Positions 54,101 to 64,000 of a stretch of DNA of 64,000 nucleotides are shown here, piece by piece (positions within the stretch are counted from its first letter, which is position 1; every line of letters starts with the position of its first letter). Source of the DNA: Hybos culiciformis (lineage: Eukaryota; Arthropoda; Insecta; Diptera; Hybotidae). The notes beneath the pieces were generated by a model. It did no database searches, was not told where the DNA came from, and saw nothing but the letters and a program-made list of their open reading frames with translations. Both the position numbers and the translations under genes were made by a program. The stretch is from assembly GCA_964007475.1 (NCBI GenBank), contig OZ023275.1:8473829-8537828 (forward strand), given 5' to 3'.

Positions 54101-57100
54101 AGTAATAAATATGATAGAATGATAATAGAGCTTAAGTTATCAAGAGTTTAACATAAGGAAGTAATTGTTTCTAATACAAATAAAATCGTTAGAATTTAGT
54201 CTTATATCATTTTAAGCTCTCTGTATAACAAATATTGTAGAACATTTAATTATATTATAATTTTTATATAAGCTTATCTTAAATTTACAATTGAAAAGAA
54301 AATAAATAGAACAGTATTATGCAAATCAGAAATTTTCTCTGCATTATATTAATTTTTAATAAATTTTCTATTAGTACATTACATGTGGATTCTATATAGT
54401 ATAAGTAACAGTGTGATTGAGATCATTGTAAATTGACTTTTAATATCAATAACAATTTGCAAAAGTCAAACTTTTTCATTACAACAATATAAAATCAATA
54501 AAACTTTTTAAAGCATAACAAAGAGTAGCAAAACATGAATGGGTGAAAGTTTCACTATATACATATATTTATTACATGTAAAAATTTAACAAAGAAATAT
54601 AATGTATGTATATAAATTTTATATTGAGTTTAATTTGAAATTTAATAATAATAAAAATAAAAATCTTAGAGAAATTATATTTAGAAATCACGTTCAAAAA
54701 ATGATTTTCGTTGCTGAAGAAAATATATATAAAATAATGTACATAATGTGTATATACATAAGCTATAAAATATATGAAGTGCATTAATGCATCGGTAAGA
54801 AAGAGTATATTAAATTTTTATTAGTTTTTATATGCAACATATGCAGACAACGTACAGTATCTATAACAATAACAAAATACATATTATAATATGTAGAAAT
54901 AGTTTCTTAGTGAAATGATTTTTAGTTTTTGTTTAAATTTTAATTTTAATGTTGCAATATCTTAGAGATAACACAGACCTTGCTTTCAACATTATATTTT
55001 GCCTTACAAAGTAAAATAGGGCGTAGATTTCAAAAATTAATTTTTGATTGAGAAAGTTGAATCTATCTGAAACTGTTTCGATCTTAAGTCCTTCAAAATT
55101 ATATACCAAGAAAAAAAGTAATTGCATCAAAAAAGCGATATTATCGATTAGATACTAATTATTCTAATTTTTTGTTATCAAAAACTATACTTTTCTGGTT
55201 TAATCAATCATTTTTTTTTGATATTATCTTTACAATTATAAACATTAAACCTTTGGTGTCTTGATCGAACTTTTAATACGTTTGTACCAACTACAAATTT
55301 TGACAAAAAAAGACCAATATCTTCAATTAAAAATTTATAACAATGAAATTAATTCTTTTAGGGCTGGTCTTTGATCCTATAGACAGAGAAATAAATTTGA
55401 CATAAAGTAAGTTTTCTTTGTGGGATAACAAAAATTATTTTCGATTCAATTTTATTCCATTAAAATTTCCAAACGAATTAAAACTGAATTTGTTAATCAA
55501 ACCTCTTTACAAAGTGAATAATTTGATGATAATTTACTTAAATAAGTTTATAATAGTAGACAATACACAACACAATAACAATAATTAGAGGAGCAAAGAA
55601 TTATGTTTATTTGTTAAGAGAACAACTAAAAAAAATAAAAAAAAATAAAATCGTTAAATAAAGAAACGTGTCTTCCATGAGAGAAAATGCATTTATATTT
55701 TCATACTCGCGCCTTATCTGCCAACTAGGAAGTATGAAGCAAGTGAAACAACATTTTGGACAATATTTAAGTTTTTTTTTTCATATAATTTCCTGCTATA
55801 ATCTAGTTGAAAAATGCATGCACTTGTCACCTTTAAATCGGATTTCGATAAATTATTGAATTGTACTCACATAACACAAAAGAGAAAATACAACTAAATA
55901 TTTATGTCCGAGCAGTGTTTGAAATTTAGGTTTTGTTCTTGAATCAATATAAAAGATATTGCAGTTAATTTTTTTTTAAGCTTATGTAAAAAATAATGTA
56001 TGAAAATGATTCGCATGAAAGTCTCGAACCTTTAAACAGAGCAATTTGTAGATAAATAAAAACAATCACGCGAGTGAAAAAAACTATTTTTAAATTTTTA
56101 CATTTTAGAATACTATTATAACACTTGATTTGCCAATTATTTGGTAATTATAATGTAATTAATTATGCTTATTGCGCAAATGGAAATGAGACTGTTAATG
56201 AGAACGTTTGACACAAGAGTCATGCTCGGATTTCTCATTACTTAAAAAGCATACCTGTACATAGAGGTATTACGCAGTCAGTCGTTGTGATATTTATATT
56301 CTCAAAATAATGCAAAATTATCGTTTTATAATTATCACAATAAAGATTCATAAAAAAAGGTTTAAATTCGAAGTCAAATAAAAAAAAAGTGTATAAAAAT
56401 ATGCACAAACTTATATATTAAGATTAAAAACTATTAAAGACATGTTACAGCAGTTTAACTTGTTTAGCAAGTCCACTAAAAAATCTATTTCCCGCCAAAA
56501 AACGTGAATAAAATAAAAAAAAATTGTATTAAATTAATGTTTCAATATAAAATTATTATAACCGTCAATCAGCAAATTATCTTTATTATTTTCTTTTCGA
56601 TTGAATACGTTTTGGCTTTTAATAACAAAAATGTCTATAATACTTAATGTAATAAATGAATAAATAAATAATTCAGTTATGTTAAATTTACTGATCAGAA
56701 TTATCGTATCTTTTTTTGTATCAATTTCAGTTAAAAGTTACCAAAATTCAAAAACAAAACTATTTGAAATTTGCTTTCGATTTTATTAGTGAAATATTTT
56801 AAATCTTTTTTTTTGACACTTAAATAATTGACATTTATTAGAAAAAATTGTGATGATATGAATAATTCTTTTTTAGTCTGTTATTGATTCTATAACTTTT
56901 CTAAATTTCAAAACTCAACTCACCAATAAGATTATAAATAAGATTAGTGATGGATGCTTAGAATTTTGTACTTCCCATAACATTCAGATTCAAAATAATA
57001 TTTTTATTTCTCAATTTACTTTCCTATAAATTAATACTAGACATCTTTTTGGAAACATGGGTTAAATATGAAATGTCTCTGCTGATTTTATTATGCACAA

Positions 57101-60100
57101 AAAAAAAAACTATGTAACTATATATAAAAAGTTATATAAAATTTAAGTTTTAAAAAGTCAAGGAAATGATCAGCATATACAAGAATTGGTAGTTAAAGTT
57201 AATATTCAAAATCTATTGGGATTTTTTTTCTCTATATTTATAAAAAAACTTGTATTTTGTAAAGTTTATGAAAATTTTCCTGGTTATAAATTTTCATAAT
57301 AAATATTGGTATTCTAAAAAAGAAACTTATCTGTGTGTTTATGTAGACGTATATTTGAAAACAATTTTAAAATTAATTTTAATTATTCGTTAATTTTTGG
57401 AATCATCCTTTTTTTGACGGAATATCTGAAAGTAAAATGAGTTGAGCAAAAGATATACAATTAACAAACAAAGGAATAATAAATTTCAGCACAAGGAAGC
57501 GAGCTACACAAGTTGGGGCTTTTCTTCTGTGATTGAAAAAAAAAAGTATTAAAATTTACTTGAAATTATTCTATTGATATTTAGAAAGTTGTTCCGCCTT
57601 CGAAATTTAATAAAGTTGCCTGTAATTAATTCAAGTGGACAAACGAATAGTTGAAGAAAAATATATCAAACCTTATGACACTATATAAGGACGCCGAAGA
57701 ATATTATACGTATAGAGGTATAAGTTTAAAAAATTTACAGAAACTTGTATTGTAGAATTTAAATTAATCCCACAACTGACGTCGCGTCGGTGAGTCAAGC
57801 GATTGTGTCAACTCAATAAAATAAATTTGGTAATTTTACGAGCTTAATTTTATCAATAAAAAAAAAATTAAATTAATAATAAATTTACCAAAAAAAAAAA
57901 ATATGTAAATAAAATGAAGCATAAAAAATTTTTATATATAAGATTTTAATGTTTAAAATTTTGATTCATCGATTTTGATACCAAAAAATAAAAATTCGGT
58001 AATGCATACAAAAGCTTTTAATATTTTTTTTTTTTTATAAACTTTATTCGATGAAATTGAATTAATTTCATATTTATACCTGCTGACAAAATGACAAAAT
58101 ATTTTATATTTTATATGTATATATAATTTAGTTATGCATATTTGTATATTTATATTTAATTTAATTTTTTCATTGATATCAATTTCTTAACTTTGCTGCT
58201 GATATTATCAAGAGATGATAAGTTATTTTGTTGTTATAAAAAAATTTAAACAAAATTTAATGGGTGTGAAAAAAAAAATTAAATAAACATTCTTTTTTTT
58301 TTTGAAATATTTTAAGATTTGATAAAAAATTTAATTCGCTGATAAGAGATTTTAATATAAATATCATAATATGATAATTTGGTTGTTAGTGTCAAAAAGA
58401 AACATTAAAAAAAGATACAAGATTGATTAGTTGAAGAAAATTTTAAGGGTATAAGATAAAGTGGGAAGGGTAGTAAGTTCTGAATGAATTTAACCGTTCA
58501 ACTACATATATTATAAAGTTTTAACCTAAAGTATTAAGATTTATTTAAGACGGTAATTCCGATTTTCTTATAGCTAATAATATCATGTTTAAGTTATTAT
58601 TAAAAAAAACGTAAAATTCACCCTGAATAAAAAAGTTTTTAAAATCGCCTCTCTTTTATAAATATGCAAATATAAATATAAAAATAGGTTATAAACACTT
58701 TCAGGTTTAAAAAAAATTTATATCCTACTAAAACAACATTTTATATTCATTAATGATGGAAAAGTTTTCAAACAGCTTTTTCTTTTAACGTTCATCAATT
58801 CATCATTGATGGCATATAAACTTACATAAATATATAATATATAGTTCATTCAAATCAATTGAGCTCAATCGAACTCAAACACAAATCTAAAAATTTTACT
58901 TTATGTTTTCAAAACAAAGGCTAAAAATTTATTTATTAATGTGTACCACATACATACATTTAGTAAGAACTTAAACTTTTTGTTTTATGTTTTAAATTTT
59001 ACACAAAAGAGGATCCTATATATAAATTATTGAATTTATCTTAAAAAGACGGAAACAATCAATCATTATTTCTAAAGATATCAATCAAATTCTGAAAATC
59101 GTTTTCAGCACAATAAGCCCCTAGAAAAAATTAAAAGAAAAAAAAAAAAAACATATTCGATTGTATGTTAAGTCACTAAGGGCAATAAAGATTATAATGG
59201 TTTTGTTGAGATAAATTTTGGTGGTGGAAATATAAGAAGAAAAACAAAAAAAAAAATTATGAAAAACGTAAAGGTTGTAGAAAATTTATTTTGTCATCTT
59301 TATTAGCATGAATTATGAATTATTATTCTCGAAGGAATAATTTACTTGATTGAGTTTAAAATTATGTTTCAGGTTGGACTAAATATGTTTGTTGCTGCAT
59401 AAAATATTAGGAGGAAAAAAAAATTGTTTTCAGTTTATTTATTTTTTTTTTAATTTCGCATAATATACGATGACAGATATATTTTAACGCCACCTTTTCC
59501 AACCACATTCACAGTAGTTACATTAATTTTTGGGGAATGATACTTTTGCAGGTTGTTGAATAAAAATTTTTTTTTTTTATTATGTACATATATATTTTTT
59601 GAATACCAGCACCAACAGAGATAAAATTTTTGGGTTAAATCATAATATAAATTTAACTAAGAATAATGATTGCAGAAGTTATACAATTAAAATTTTAATG
59701 AAATGTAATATTTCAATGAATTTAACTATATTGTCAAATAAAAATATCTAATTTCAATGTACAATAAGATTGTTGCTAGAGGTTACAATCTGAACCTGAA
59801 CATTAAAGAGAAATTTATTCAAAAAAATTGTTCATATAATTCTAATTCTAAAACTTAAATCACTGTGATTTTAATAAAATTTCTAAAAAGTCGGAAAGTC
59901 AAACTTTATAGTGTTTGGTACGAAATACAGAATTGTTTAATATTATACATATAATGAACTTGATATTCATAATTTAAATATTTTATTTTGAAAGATAAAA
60001 TATAATAATCATTGAATTTTACAAAAATTCATATATTATTGTAAAATAATATATAAAGAAAATGGTATATGATGTTGAATGTTGTTTCTTTATAGTTTTT

Positions 60101-63100
60101 CATTCACAAGAGTGAGTACTTAAAGCCTAGCCTTAAAATGAAAAAAAAATTTAAATACTTAAAAAAAAATATTTTTTTTTATATTTATTATTTTTTAAAA
60201 TTCTAAGTGTATTAAAAAAAATTTACTATTATTACATTTTAATGATGAGCTAAGCATTGAATTTAATCTAAAAATTCTTTAAGAATTTCTTTTTCTTTTT
60301 TTTTTTATTATTGTTTTTTATTTATGTTTTAGTCTTTCTGTTCTTTAAATTAAAATTCCAATGTTCGGAGGCTTTATGTATAGTAGAGAATGGTGTGACA
60401 TTTTTCGTGCCACGGAAAATATTTTTTTTTAATGTTATAAATTGGTTTTTTTTTTTGAAATATAAATATCAGTTAAAGATGTGTTCTGAATGAAATAAAA
60501 TAAATGGATTGTCTGTCTCTTTATGACAAAATAAAAAAAAAAATCAATATATAGGTATTTATTTATTTGTGGCAAAAGAGTTCAAAATAATTTCAAAGTT
60601 TATTGATATAATAACTGAGATTAATAAAGTATATATGCGGCCCGAAATTTTAATATTTTTAATTCCGGACTTACTTTATTAAGGCAAGTACGGGCATGCA
60701 ATTTAGTTCAATGTAAAAAGTGTGACTTTGACTACATAATATTGTAGTGCTTAAAGAAATGTTTTGTATCATGATTTGACCATATCACAAATTAAATTTA
60801 ATAAAGAATTTATCGATACAAATCCATTTAACATAATTTTTTGAAAACAATATCATAGTTTTTATTTTTATTTCATTTTTTTTTTCATAAATAAAAATAA
60901 TATACGCTCCAATGATTTCAACAATTTATTCTGGTTCTTTCTAGCGCTTTGATTTCTTTCAATATTTTTCTTTACTTTTTTTTTTGTTTTGTATGAAAAT
61001 GTTTATTAAAATGATAAAAAATATTTTGAATGATAAAAGCATGAGCATTATATAATTATCTATAATAATATATGTGAATGCGTGACAAATTTTTGACAGA
61101 TAAATGAACTTGCTTGATTGGTTTCTTTCTGATATTTGATATTCAGGATGAGTTCATGAATACAAAAAAAAAAAAAAAAAGAAGAAATGTAAACAAAATG
61201 TTTGAATAGGATAAATAAATCTTATTTTAATTTTGTTGTGCACATATTAAAAAAAGAAAAAAAAAGAAGAAAAATGCAGACTATGTAATAAAAAAATTAT
61301 AAAAATTTACATTTCGGAAGATAAATATTAAGAAAAAATATTATTGTTTCAGGATGTCGCGCAACGCGGGAATAGTTACACTACACTAATAATTTGTAGT
61401 AGCTTCATATAGACAAAAAAGCTTGAGCCGCTGCACTAACAAAGTAAATGAAATAGTTATTTTACTAAAATAATAAAATATTCAATAGAATAATATCAAA
61501 GGGCAAAGATTTAGCAGCATTTTTTATATTTATTCATAAAATTTAAAATGTAAATTATTAAAACACATGATAATTAAAAAAATGAATAGTATCAGAGGTA
61601 TATATACTTAATAATACATGAATTAGCTATTTTGCATAAAATTGATATTATGTATCATCAATATTAAATTTTTTTAAAAATAACAATATACGTTTTTTAT
61701 TACACCTTTGATTCGATAATTTAATATGCACTCAATTCAATTAAATTAATTAAAATGAATTGTAAATTATATCACAAGTATTTATTTATAATAATATAAA
61801 ATAATTACATTAAAACTGAATTTTCATTCAAAACTAAATTTTTCAATAGTTCTAAAAATTTTGTAAATTAAACCACAAAAGCTCCATAACCTTTAATGTG
61901 GGAAAAAAGCATTCTATGCAATATATACCTATATAAATTTACTGTATTGATTATGCATTTAAAAAATGCCAAGAATTAAGTAATACTGAGTTTTCCACAA
62001 AATTAATCCCTATCCCTATTGAATAAAACATATATATTTGGCCACAAAACAAAAAGTTAATGAATATTCTTTCGTTGAATAATATTATATTATGTATTGT
62101 ATTTGTATATGTATATTGTACATATATAGTTTTTTTTTTTATGAATTCAGTCAGAATAATTGGGCTATCGTTTTATCTGATATTATTTGTTTATTTGGAA
62201 AATTTTTGAGGTTATCAATGAATAAATGCAATAAATTTTACACAAAGAAAATCGGAAAAGAATAATTAAATTTTTAGTTCACCCATATTATTACCTATAT
62301 ATACAAATAGGCACATATTTATTTTGTATCAAGAATTTCTTATATGTATATAATATTAAAAAAAGGTTTTCACATAGAAGTACTTAAATTTAGTTACTTT
62401 AACTTATATCTTTCTGAATTTTTAAAAATATGTATTTTGATCAATGTTTCATTTCAGAATCGAGAAAAGTTCGTCCAGATCCAGACCCAAAACTAATTAA
62501 ATATTCAAAATATGAATACAATAGATATAAGTATTATAAAATTATTTTTAATAAATCAATAAAAGTAAATGGAGTGAACGAAAGGACAAATTTTTACATT
62601 CTTTAAGTGGTTATTAATAACTTTAAACTAAAATTAAAGATATATTTACAAATATGTCAAAATAATCACAACAATTTTGATATTGTTAAACGGGTATTTT
62701 GATAAACATTGTATTTGTACAAATAACAAAATTTCCTCTTTTTAGATATTAAAATAATTCTGGTGAATTTAACACTCAAGCAATCGTTAAAAAAATTGAA
62801 CAAAAAAGAATTTATGTAAATTTTTGAAATAATTTTTTTTTATTTTATTTTTTGATAACTCTGCTCACCTCTGCTAAATAAATGTGCTGCATAAAACATA
62901 TCACGAATATGTGGCTGCAATATTGCAAATGAATGTGCCAAATTGGCAGCAGCACTTATTGAATTTTGATTATTATTGCTGTGATTTAAATCGGTTGTTG
63001 TTCCAATATTTGATTCATCAATTCGTGATGAATTTTCATTTTTATGTATAATATTGTTGTTAGTTTGACTGGAACTTGGTTTTTTAATATCAATAATTTT

Positions 63101-63544
63101 TTTATCTCCACCATTATCCATTTCAATAGATTTAACAATACTATCTGTATTTATATTATTTGATTTTGTTATTGTTGATTTTGTTGATGGTGGCGGTGAT
63201 GGTAATAATGTAGCTGAAGCAGTTGGTGTATGCTGTTTTTGGTATGGAATTGTAGGTGAAGGAGTTGATAGAAAATCACTACTGCTACCAGTGCCGTTGC
63301 TGCCAACACTAGAACTTCTGTATTGATGATGAGCCAATGGAAATGGAAAGACTGTTGTTGATTGAGATTGTGGCGGTATTGTGATACCGAGCGGAGTTGT
63401 AGGAGGTGTAAGTAATAATTTACTATTATTTAATAAATGACTACAATAATTTGGTGAGTATGGTGAATTAGTTGAATATGATAAATTATGATGGGGAATT
63501 TGTTGTTGATATTCAAATAATTCACACTGTTTACAACCTTTCAT
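28959..63544 (-). CDS. wge: Winged eye/BAHD1-like chromatin protein, BAH domain, 7 coding exons
   Basis: Exons: 63544-62869, 34784-33915, 33537-32585, 31909-30155, 29865-29697, 29632-29464, 29136-28959. All junctions are GT-AG, the phases agree and the total is 1,589 aa. An in-frame TAA lies five codons before the ATG. The last 180 residues form a bromo-adjacent homology (BAH) domain, with [81 protein letters not shown] and [11 protein letters not shown]. This is the pattern of vertebrate BAHD1 and Drosophila Winged eye, chromatin proteins linked to gene silencing and eye/wing fate. The N-terminal 1,400 residues are mostly disordered: nine Gln (315-323), eight His (656-663), Asn/Ser tracts, and a Lys/Glu-rich helix (about 1002-1085). 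Residues 894-922 hold SUMO-type motifs. Intron 1 is about 28 kb. Joining exon 1 to the rest is inferred from strand, style and matching phase (LFSRG to YYQPAGP), so it is less certain than exons 2-7. Confidence 0.85.
35049..35967. mobile_element. Inverted-repeat (MITE-like) element with TACACAGAAA ends
   Basis: It begins TACACAGAAAAAAAAGAG at 35049 and ends TTTCTTTCTGTGTA at 35967. If TA is the duplicated target, the element proper is CACAGAAA...TTTCTGTG. The interior is AT-rich, rich in ATTTAAAT and AATTTGTT-like words, with no reading frame. It is interrupted by the SINE at 35,275-35,527. The TIR is short, so the ends are moderately certain. Confidence 0.45.
35275..35527 (-). mobile_element. 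SINE with 5S-rRNA-like promoter region, 3' half doubled
   Basis: Read on the minus strand it starts near 35527 with ACATAGCTCAGTGGAAGAAT, which resembles a pol III A box of tRNA type. It continues GGTTAAGCAACGCC and then ACTTAGATGGGTGACCG (about 35436-35452). That order and wording match the internal control region of 5S rRNA. After CCAAAAAAGC and an A run, a second partial copy follows (35361-35410, TAGTACTTAGATGTGTGACC), and then a long A-rich tail. Internal pol III promoter, A-rich tail and lack of coding capacity define a SINE. The doubling suggests a dimer or a tail-targeted second insertion. It has no full 5S gene length. Confidence 0.6.
36092..36145. repeat. (TA)n microsatellite, about 27 units
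   Basis: Uninterrupted alternating T and A for about 54 bases. The Tyr-Ile reading frame over it is an artefact. Confidence 0.95.
37099..37281 (+). other. Unidentified short coding-like island
   Basis: An ATG-started frame of 60 codons. Its second half (37,180-37,281) is far richer in GC than its flanks and reads [23 protein letters not shown] and LWKR resemble amidation and dibasic cleavage sites of neuropeptide precursors, but there is no signal peptide and only one such site. No family is recognised. Intronic chance or a relic remains possible. Confidence 0.15.
37900..41036. other. Intronic stretch with no feature seen
   Basis: AT-rich sequence with long A and T runs. There are no inverted ends, tandem arrays or believable reading frames. 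The small frame at 38,030-38,257 is rich in Phe because of T runs. Confidence 0.5.
41041..41509 (+). repeat. Subterminal repeat series of the 2.06-kb element
   Basis: Six variants of the 12-base word TTATTTGTCGTA occur in the same orientation, at irregular 60-170 base spacing, starting at 41055, 41224, 41311, 41368, 41432 and 41498. They have the density and position expected of transposase-binding sites. Confidence 0.7.
41723..42767 (+). pseudogene. Non-LTR retrotransposon endonuclease fragment (EEP fold), interrupted
   Basis: The frame from about 41723 reads [15 protein letters not shown], then [13 protein letters not shown], where Glu of TETW is the expected metal ligand. A 248-bp insertion splits it at 41875. 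Resuming at about 42123 it reads through [27 protein letters not shown] and LSDFNKYLL to a stop. A frameshift near 42590 leads to [12 protein letters not shown], then DQYHPPLSF, the D..H end of the domain. This is the apurinic-type endonuclease of non-LTR retrotransposons. The usual GDFN is GNYN, so a catalytic Asp is lost. No reverse transcriptase follows. It is therefore a dead fragment carried within the inverted-repeat element. Confidence 0.75.
41875..42122. mobile_element. hAT-type MITE inserted in the endonuclease fragment
   Basis: The ends CAGGGCTGCCCAACC (41875) and GGATAGGCAGGCCTG (ending 42122) are imperfect inverted repeats starting CAGG. The flanks TCCTATAG (41867-41874) and TCCTATTG (42123-42130) match at seven of eight bases, the 8-bp duplication typical of hAT transposons. 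Removing the element and one flank copy restores the endonuclease frame. It has no coding capacity. Confidence 0.8.
43107..45765. other. Intronic stretch with no feature seen, upstream of Gr copy 1
   Basis: AT-rich DNA between the composite element and the first receptor gene. It should include the promoter of copy 1, but no core element was recognised. A short CA run lies near 43,270. Confidence 0.45.
45766..46761 (+). CDS. Gustatory receptor family protein, copy 1 (last exon decayed)
   Basis: The ATG-started exon encodes 332 aa and ends at AGA followed by GTAAGT, a good phase-0 donor. It is rich in Ile, Leu and Phe with about six hydrophobic segments. The segment [20 protein letters not shown] followed by a [10 protein letters not shown] segment parallels copies 2 and 3. 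In the insect Gr family the final helix sits on a short last exon. Here the equivalent region (47,075-47,145) shows only a broken relic. A strong acceptor at 47021 would add 27 unrelated residues and stop at 47106. The protein, if made, is probably truncated, so this may be a young pseudogene. Ligand unknown. The membrane channel role is family knowledge. Confidence 0.75.
47075..47145 (+). pseudogene. Decayed last exon of Gr copy 1
   Basis: The stretch reads VETFLDLKT, a stop, then after a frame change ISFYGK. This parallels LEDFDLKT and FSFFGV in the intact last exon of copy 3. At DNA level GATTT.AA.AC, AA.TT.AGG, TATT and AG.TTTTT.TGG line up with a few small insertions. It carries no clean acceptor in the needed phase. 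The similarity is short, so the call is tentative. Confidence 0.4.
47556..49178 (+). CDS. Gustatory receptor family protein, copy 2, two exons
   Basis: Exon 1 is 47556-48605 (350 aa) with donor GTAAGT. Exon 2 is 48972-49178 (68 aa) after a T-rich tract and TTTAG, phase 0. The total is 418 aa, the usual length for an insect gustatory receptor. Hydrophobic segments are spread along exon 1. The last helix lies on exon 2, which reads [14 protein letters not shown] and then TNAIILTQF, the position of the family signature TYhhhhhQF with Tyr replaced by Asn. Copies 1 and 3 have the same orientation and gene structure, so the cluster arose by tandem duplication. Expected role: seven-transmembrane ligand-gated cation channel in sensory neurons. 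The ligand cannot be read from sequence. Confidence 0.88.
49371..49420 (+). repeat. Short diverged relative of the Harbinger-type MITE interior
   Basis: TTTCGGAAACCTATTCCCAA at about 49376 resembles TTCCGGAAACCTGTTCACAG at 49608, inside the MITE. Both are followed by CT.ATTTTA..TGAAA. It may be an older fragment of the same family. No inverted ends are seen around it. Confidence 0.35.
49574..49982. mobile_element. Harbinger/Tourist-type MITE, 409 bp
   Basis: The element begins TGCCTCGATCATAGCTAATA at 49574 and ends with its inverse at 49982. About 32 bases of terminal inverted repeat differ at two positions. TTA flanks both sides (49571-49573 and 49983-49985), the 3-bp duplication typical of PIF/Harbinger elements. 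There is no transposase, so it is non-autonomous. It sits between Gr copies 2 and 3. Confidence 0.8.
50825..52625 (+). CDS. Gustatory receptor family protein, copy 3, two exons
   Basis: Exon 1 runs from the ATG at 50825 to 51877 (351 aa) with donor GTAAGT after CAG. Exon 2 is 52434-52625 (63 aa) after TTTTTTCTTACAG, phase 0. The total is 414 aa. The open frame extends 12 bases above this ATG but only to a TTG, so 50825 is the start. The last exon reads [20 protein letters not shown] and then TQTIIIEQL, a degenerate form of TYhhhhhQF. Exon 1 includes [20 protein letters not shown], matching the [20 protein letters not shown] segment of copy 2. It is a Gr family membrane channel, ligand unknown. 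Confidence 0.88.
52626..57670. other. Intronic stretch downstream of Gr copy 3, no gene seen
   Basis: AT-rich DNA. AATAAA at about 52870-52880 could end the copy 3 transcript. An insect-type initiator TCAGTC lies at 56278-56283 in a slightly GC-richer pocket, with no gene attached to it. Small overlapping frames at 54.6-54.8 kb on both strands are Tyr/Ile-rich artefacts. Confidence 0.45.
57682..57690 (+). promoter_or_regulatory. Candidate TATA box of a plus-strand transcript
   Basis: TATATAAGG stands in a GC-richer pocket. It is followed about 100 bases on by a strong splice donor (TCG then GTGAGT at 57790). No initiator motif is obvious 30 bases downstream. The region lies antisense within intron 1 of the BAH gene. 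Confidence 0.25.
61353..61443 (+). other. Candidate internal exon, probably non-coding
   Basis: TTGTTTCAG precedes a GC-rich start (GATGTCGCGCAACGCGGGAA), and GTAAAT follows at 61444. Stops occur in all three frames, so if transcribed it is non-coding or contains only an 11-codon frame. It could be an exon between the donor at 57790 and the acceptor at 62457, or a conserved regulatory patch. Confidence 0.2.
62458..62606 (+). other. Candidate terminal exon of a plus-strand transcript
   Basis: CATTTCAG at 62450-62457 precedes a GC-richer start. One frame is open for 48 codons to TAA at 62604, reading [20 protein letters not shown] at first. AATAAA occurs inside it, near 62550. No upstream coding exon is recognised, so this may be the 3' end of a non-coding RNA. 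It ends about 260 bases from exon 1 of the BAH gene on the other strand. Confidence 0.22.
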
Positions 63545-64000
63545 TTTCTTTAAATTTTATTTTTACAATAATTTATAATAATTAAGTGAATTTCAATAAT
63601 TTTTAAATATAATTAAATTTACTTTTTAATTAAATATTCTTTAAGTTCTATAATTATCTGATATCAAAGCAGTCCATTATCAGTAACTAAGTTATTCAGA
63701 ATTTCAATATTATTAGAATATCAGTATTAATAATTTTAGTTTTATTTATCGTTAGACTCTTTTGTATTTATATATTTAATAAATAACACAACATAACATT
63801 ATCATAAAAAAACCAATTTTTATATATTTTTTGAATTAAATTTAATATCACAGATTTCGTATAAATGTAATAGAATATCAAAATTTATCTTATTATTAGC
63901 ATCTACAGGGTGAAACAATCTATGTTGTATATATGTACTATTTATGTATAAATTTAAGCGTTCTCAAACTTTTATGAAGCACTTTAACTGTTGAACTTTC
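63545..64000 (-). other. Upstream of the BAH-gene start codon, no core promoter recognised
   Basis: AT-rich 5' untranslated or promoter DNA of the minus-strand BAH gene. An in-frame TAA five codons above the ATG supports the chosen start. The context AAGAAAATG is acceptable for insect initiation. The transcription start is not visible. Confidence 0.5.

Larger units (their letters stand above)
34785..62868 (-). other. Intron 1 of the BAH-domain gene, about 28 kb, with nested genes and transposons
   Basis: The intron is bounded by a GTGAGC donor (minus strand, 62868) and a TTTCAG acceptor (about 34785). It holds, from low to high coordinate: an inverted-repeat element with a SINE inside; an AT microsatellite; an unidentified island at 37.1 kb; a plain stretch at 37.9-41.0 kb; the composite element at 41.0-43.1 kb; a plain stretch at 43.1-45.7 kb; three Gr genes with a MITE between the second and third; then 52.6-62.8 kb with only weak promoter-like and exon-like signals. 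Further exons of the gene could be hidden here, but the phase match across the intron does not need any. Confidence 0.65.

Noticed and set aside
56242..56283. TTAAAAAG plus TCAGTC as a core promoter
   Set aside because: The spacing of 38 bases is too long, there is no DPE-like word, and no downstream exon is seen.
1..64000. CRISPR arrays, bacterial operons, tRNA genes
   Set aside because: No regularly spaced direct repeats with unique spacers, no ribosome-binding-site-led gene strings, and no B-box-containing cloverleaf were found on either strand.

Overview
This is a very AT-rich eukaryotic window that reads as insect nuclear DNA. The evidence is spliced genes with short GT-AG introns, three members of the arthropod gustatory receptor (Gr) family, an orthologue of the BAH-domain gene winged eye/BAHD1, and several small DNA transposons and a SINE. 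The order cannot be fixed from sequence alone. The runs of Asn, Gln, Ser and His in the regulatory protein are of a kind common in Diptera, but this is weak evidence.

Layout. (1) 2,048-7,479, minus strand: a complete 14-exon gene for a sodium:solute symporter (SLC5, monocarboxylate/multivitamin transporter type), 618 aa with every splice phase consistent. (2) About 7.5-28.7 kb: 21 kb with no gene I can support. It holds a fold-back element, tandem duplications, a 200-base assembly gap and a few protein-like islands. (3) 28,959-63,544, minus strand: a seven-exon winged eye/BAHD1-like gene, 1,589 aa, ending in a BAH domain. Its first intron is about 28 kb long. (4) Inside that intron, on the opposite strand, lie three tandem Gr genes (45.8-52.6 kb). 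Each has a long first exon, and a phase-0 intron precedes a short last exon. The last exon is intact in copies 2 and 3 and decayed in copy 1. (5) The same intron holds nested mobile DNA. A 2.06-kb terminal-inverted-repeat element carries a retrotransposon endonuclease fragment that is itself split by a hAT-type MITE. There is also a Harbinger-type MITE, and a 5S-rRNA-like SINE inside another inverted-repeat element. Near 57.7-62.6 kb there are weak signs of a separate plus-strand transcript.

Function. The transporter would move small organic acids or vitamins across the plasma membrane with sodium. The BAH protein is a chromatin regulator. The Gr genes encode seven-transmembrane ligand-gated channels for taste. 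They share a locus with the chromatin gene but no evident pathway. The clearest unusual features are the nested receptor cluster, the composite element at 41.0-43.1 kb, and a dense SUMO-type motif cluster in the BAH protein.
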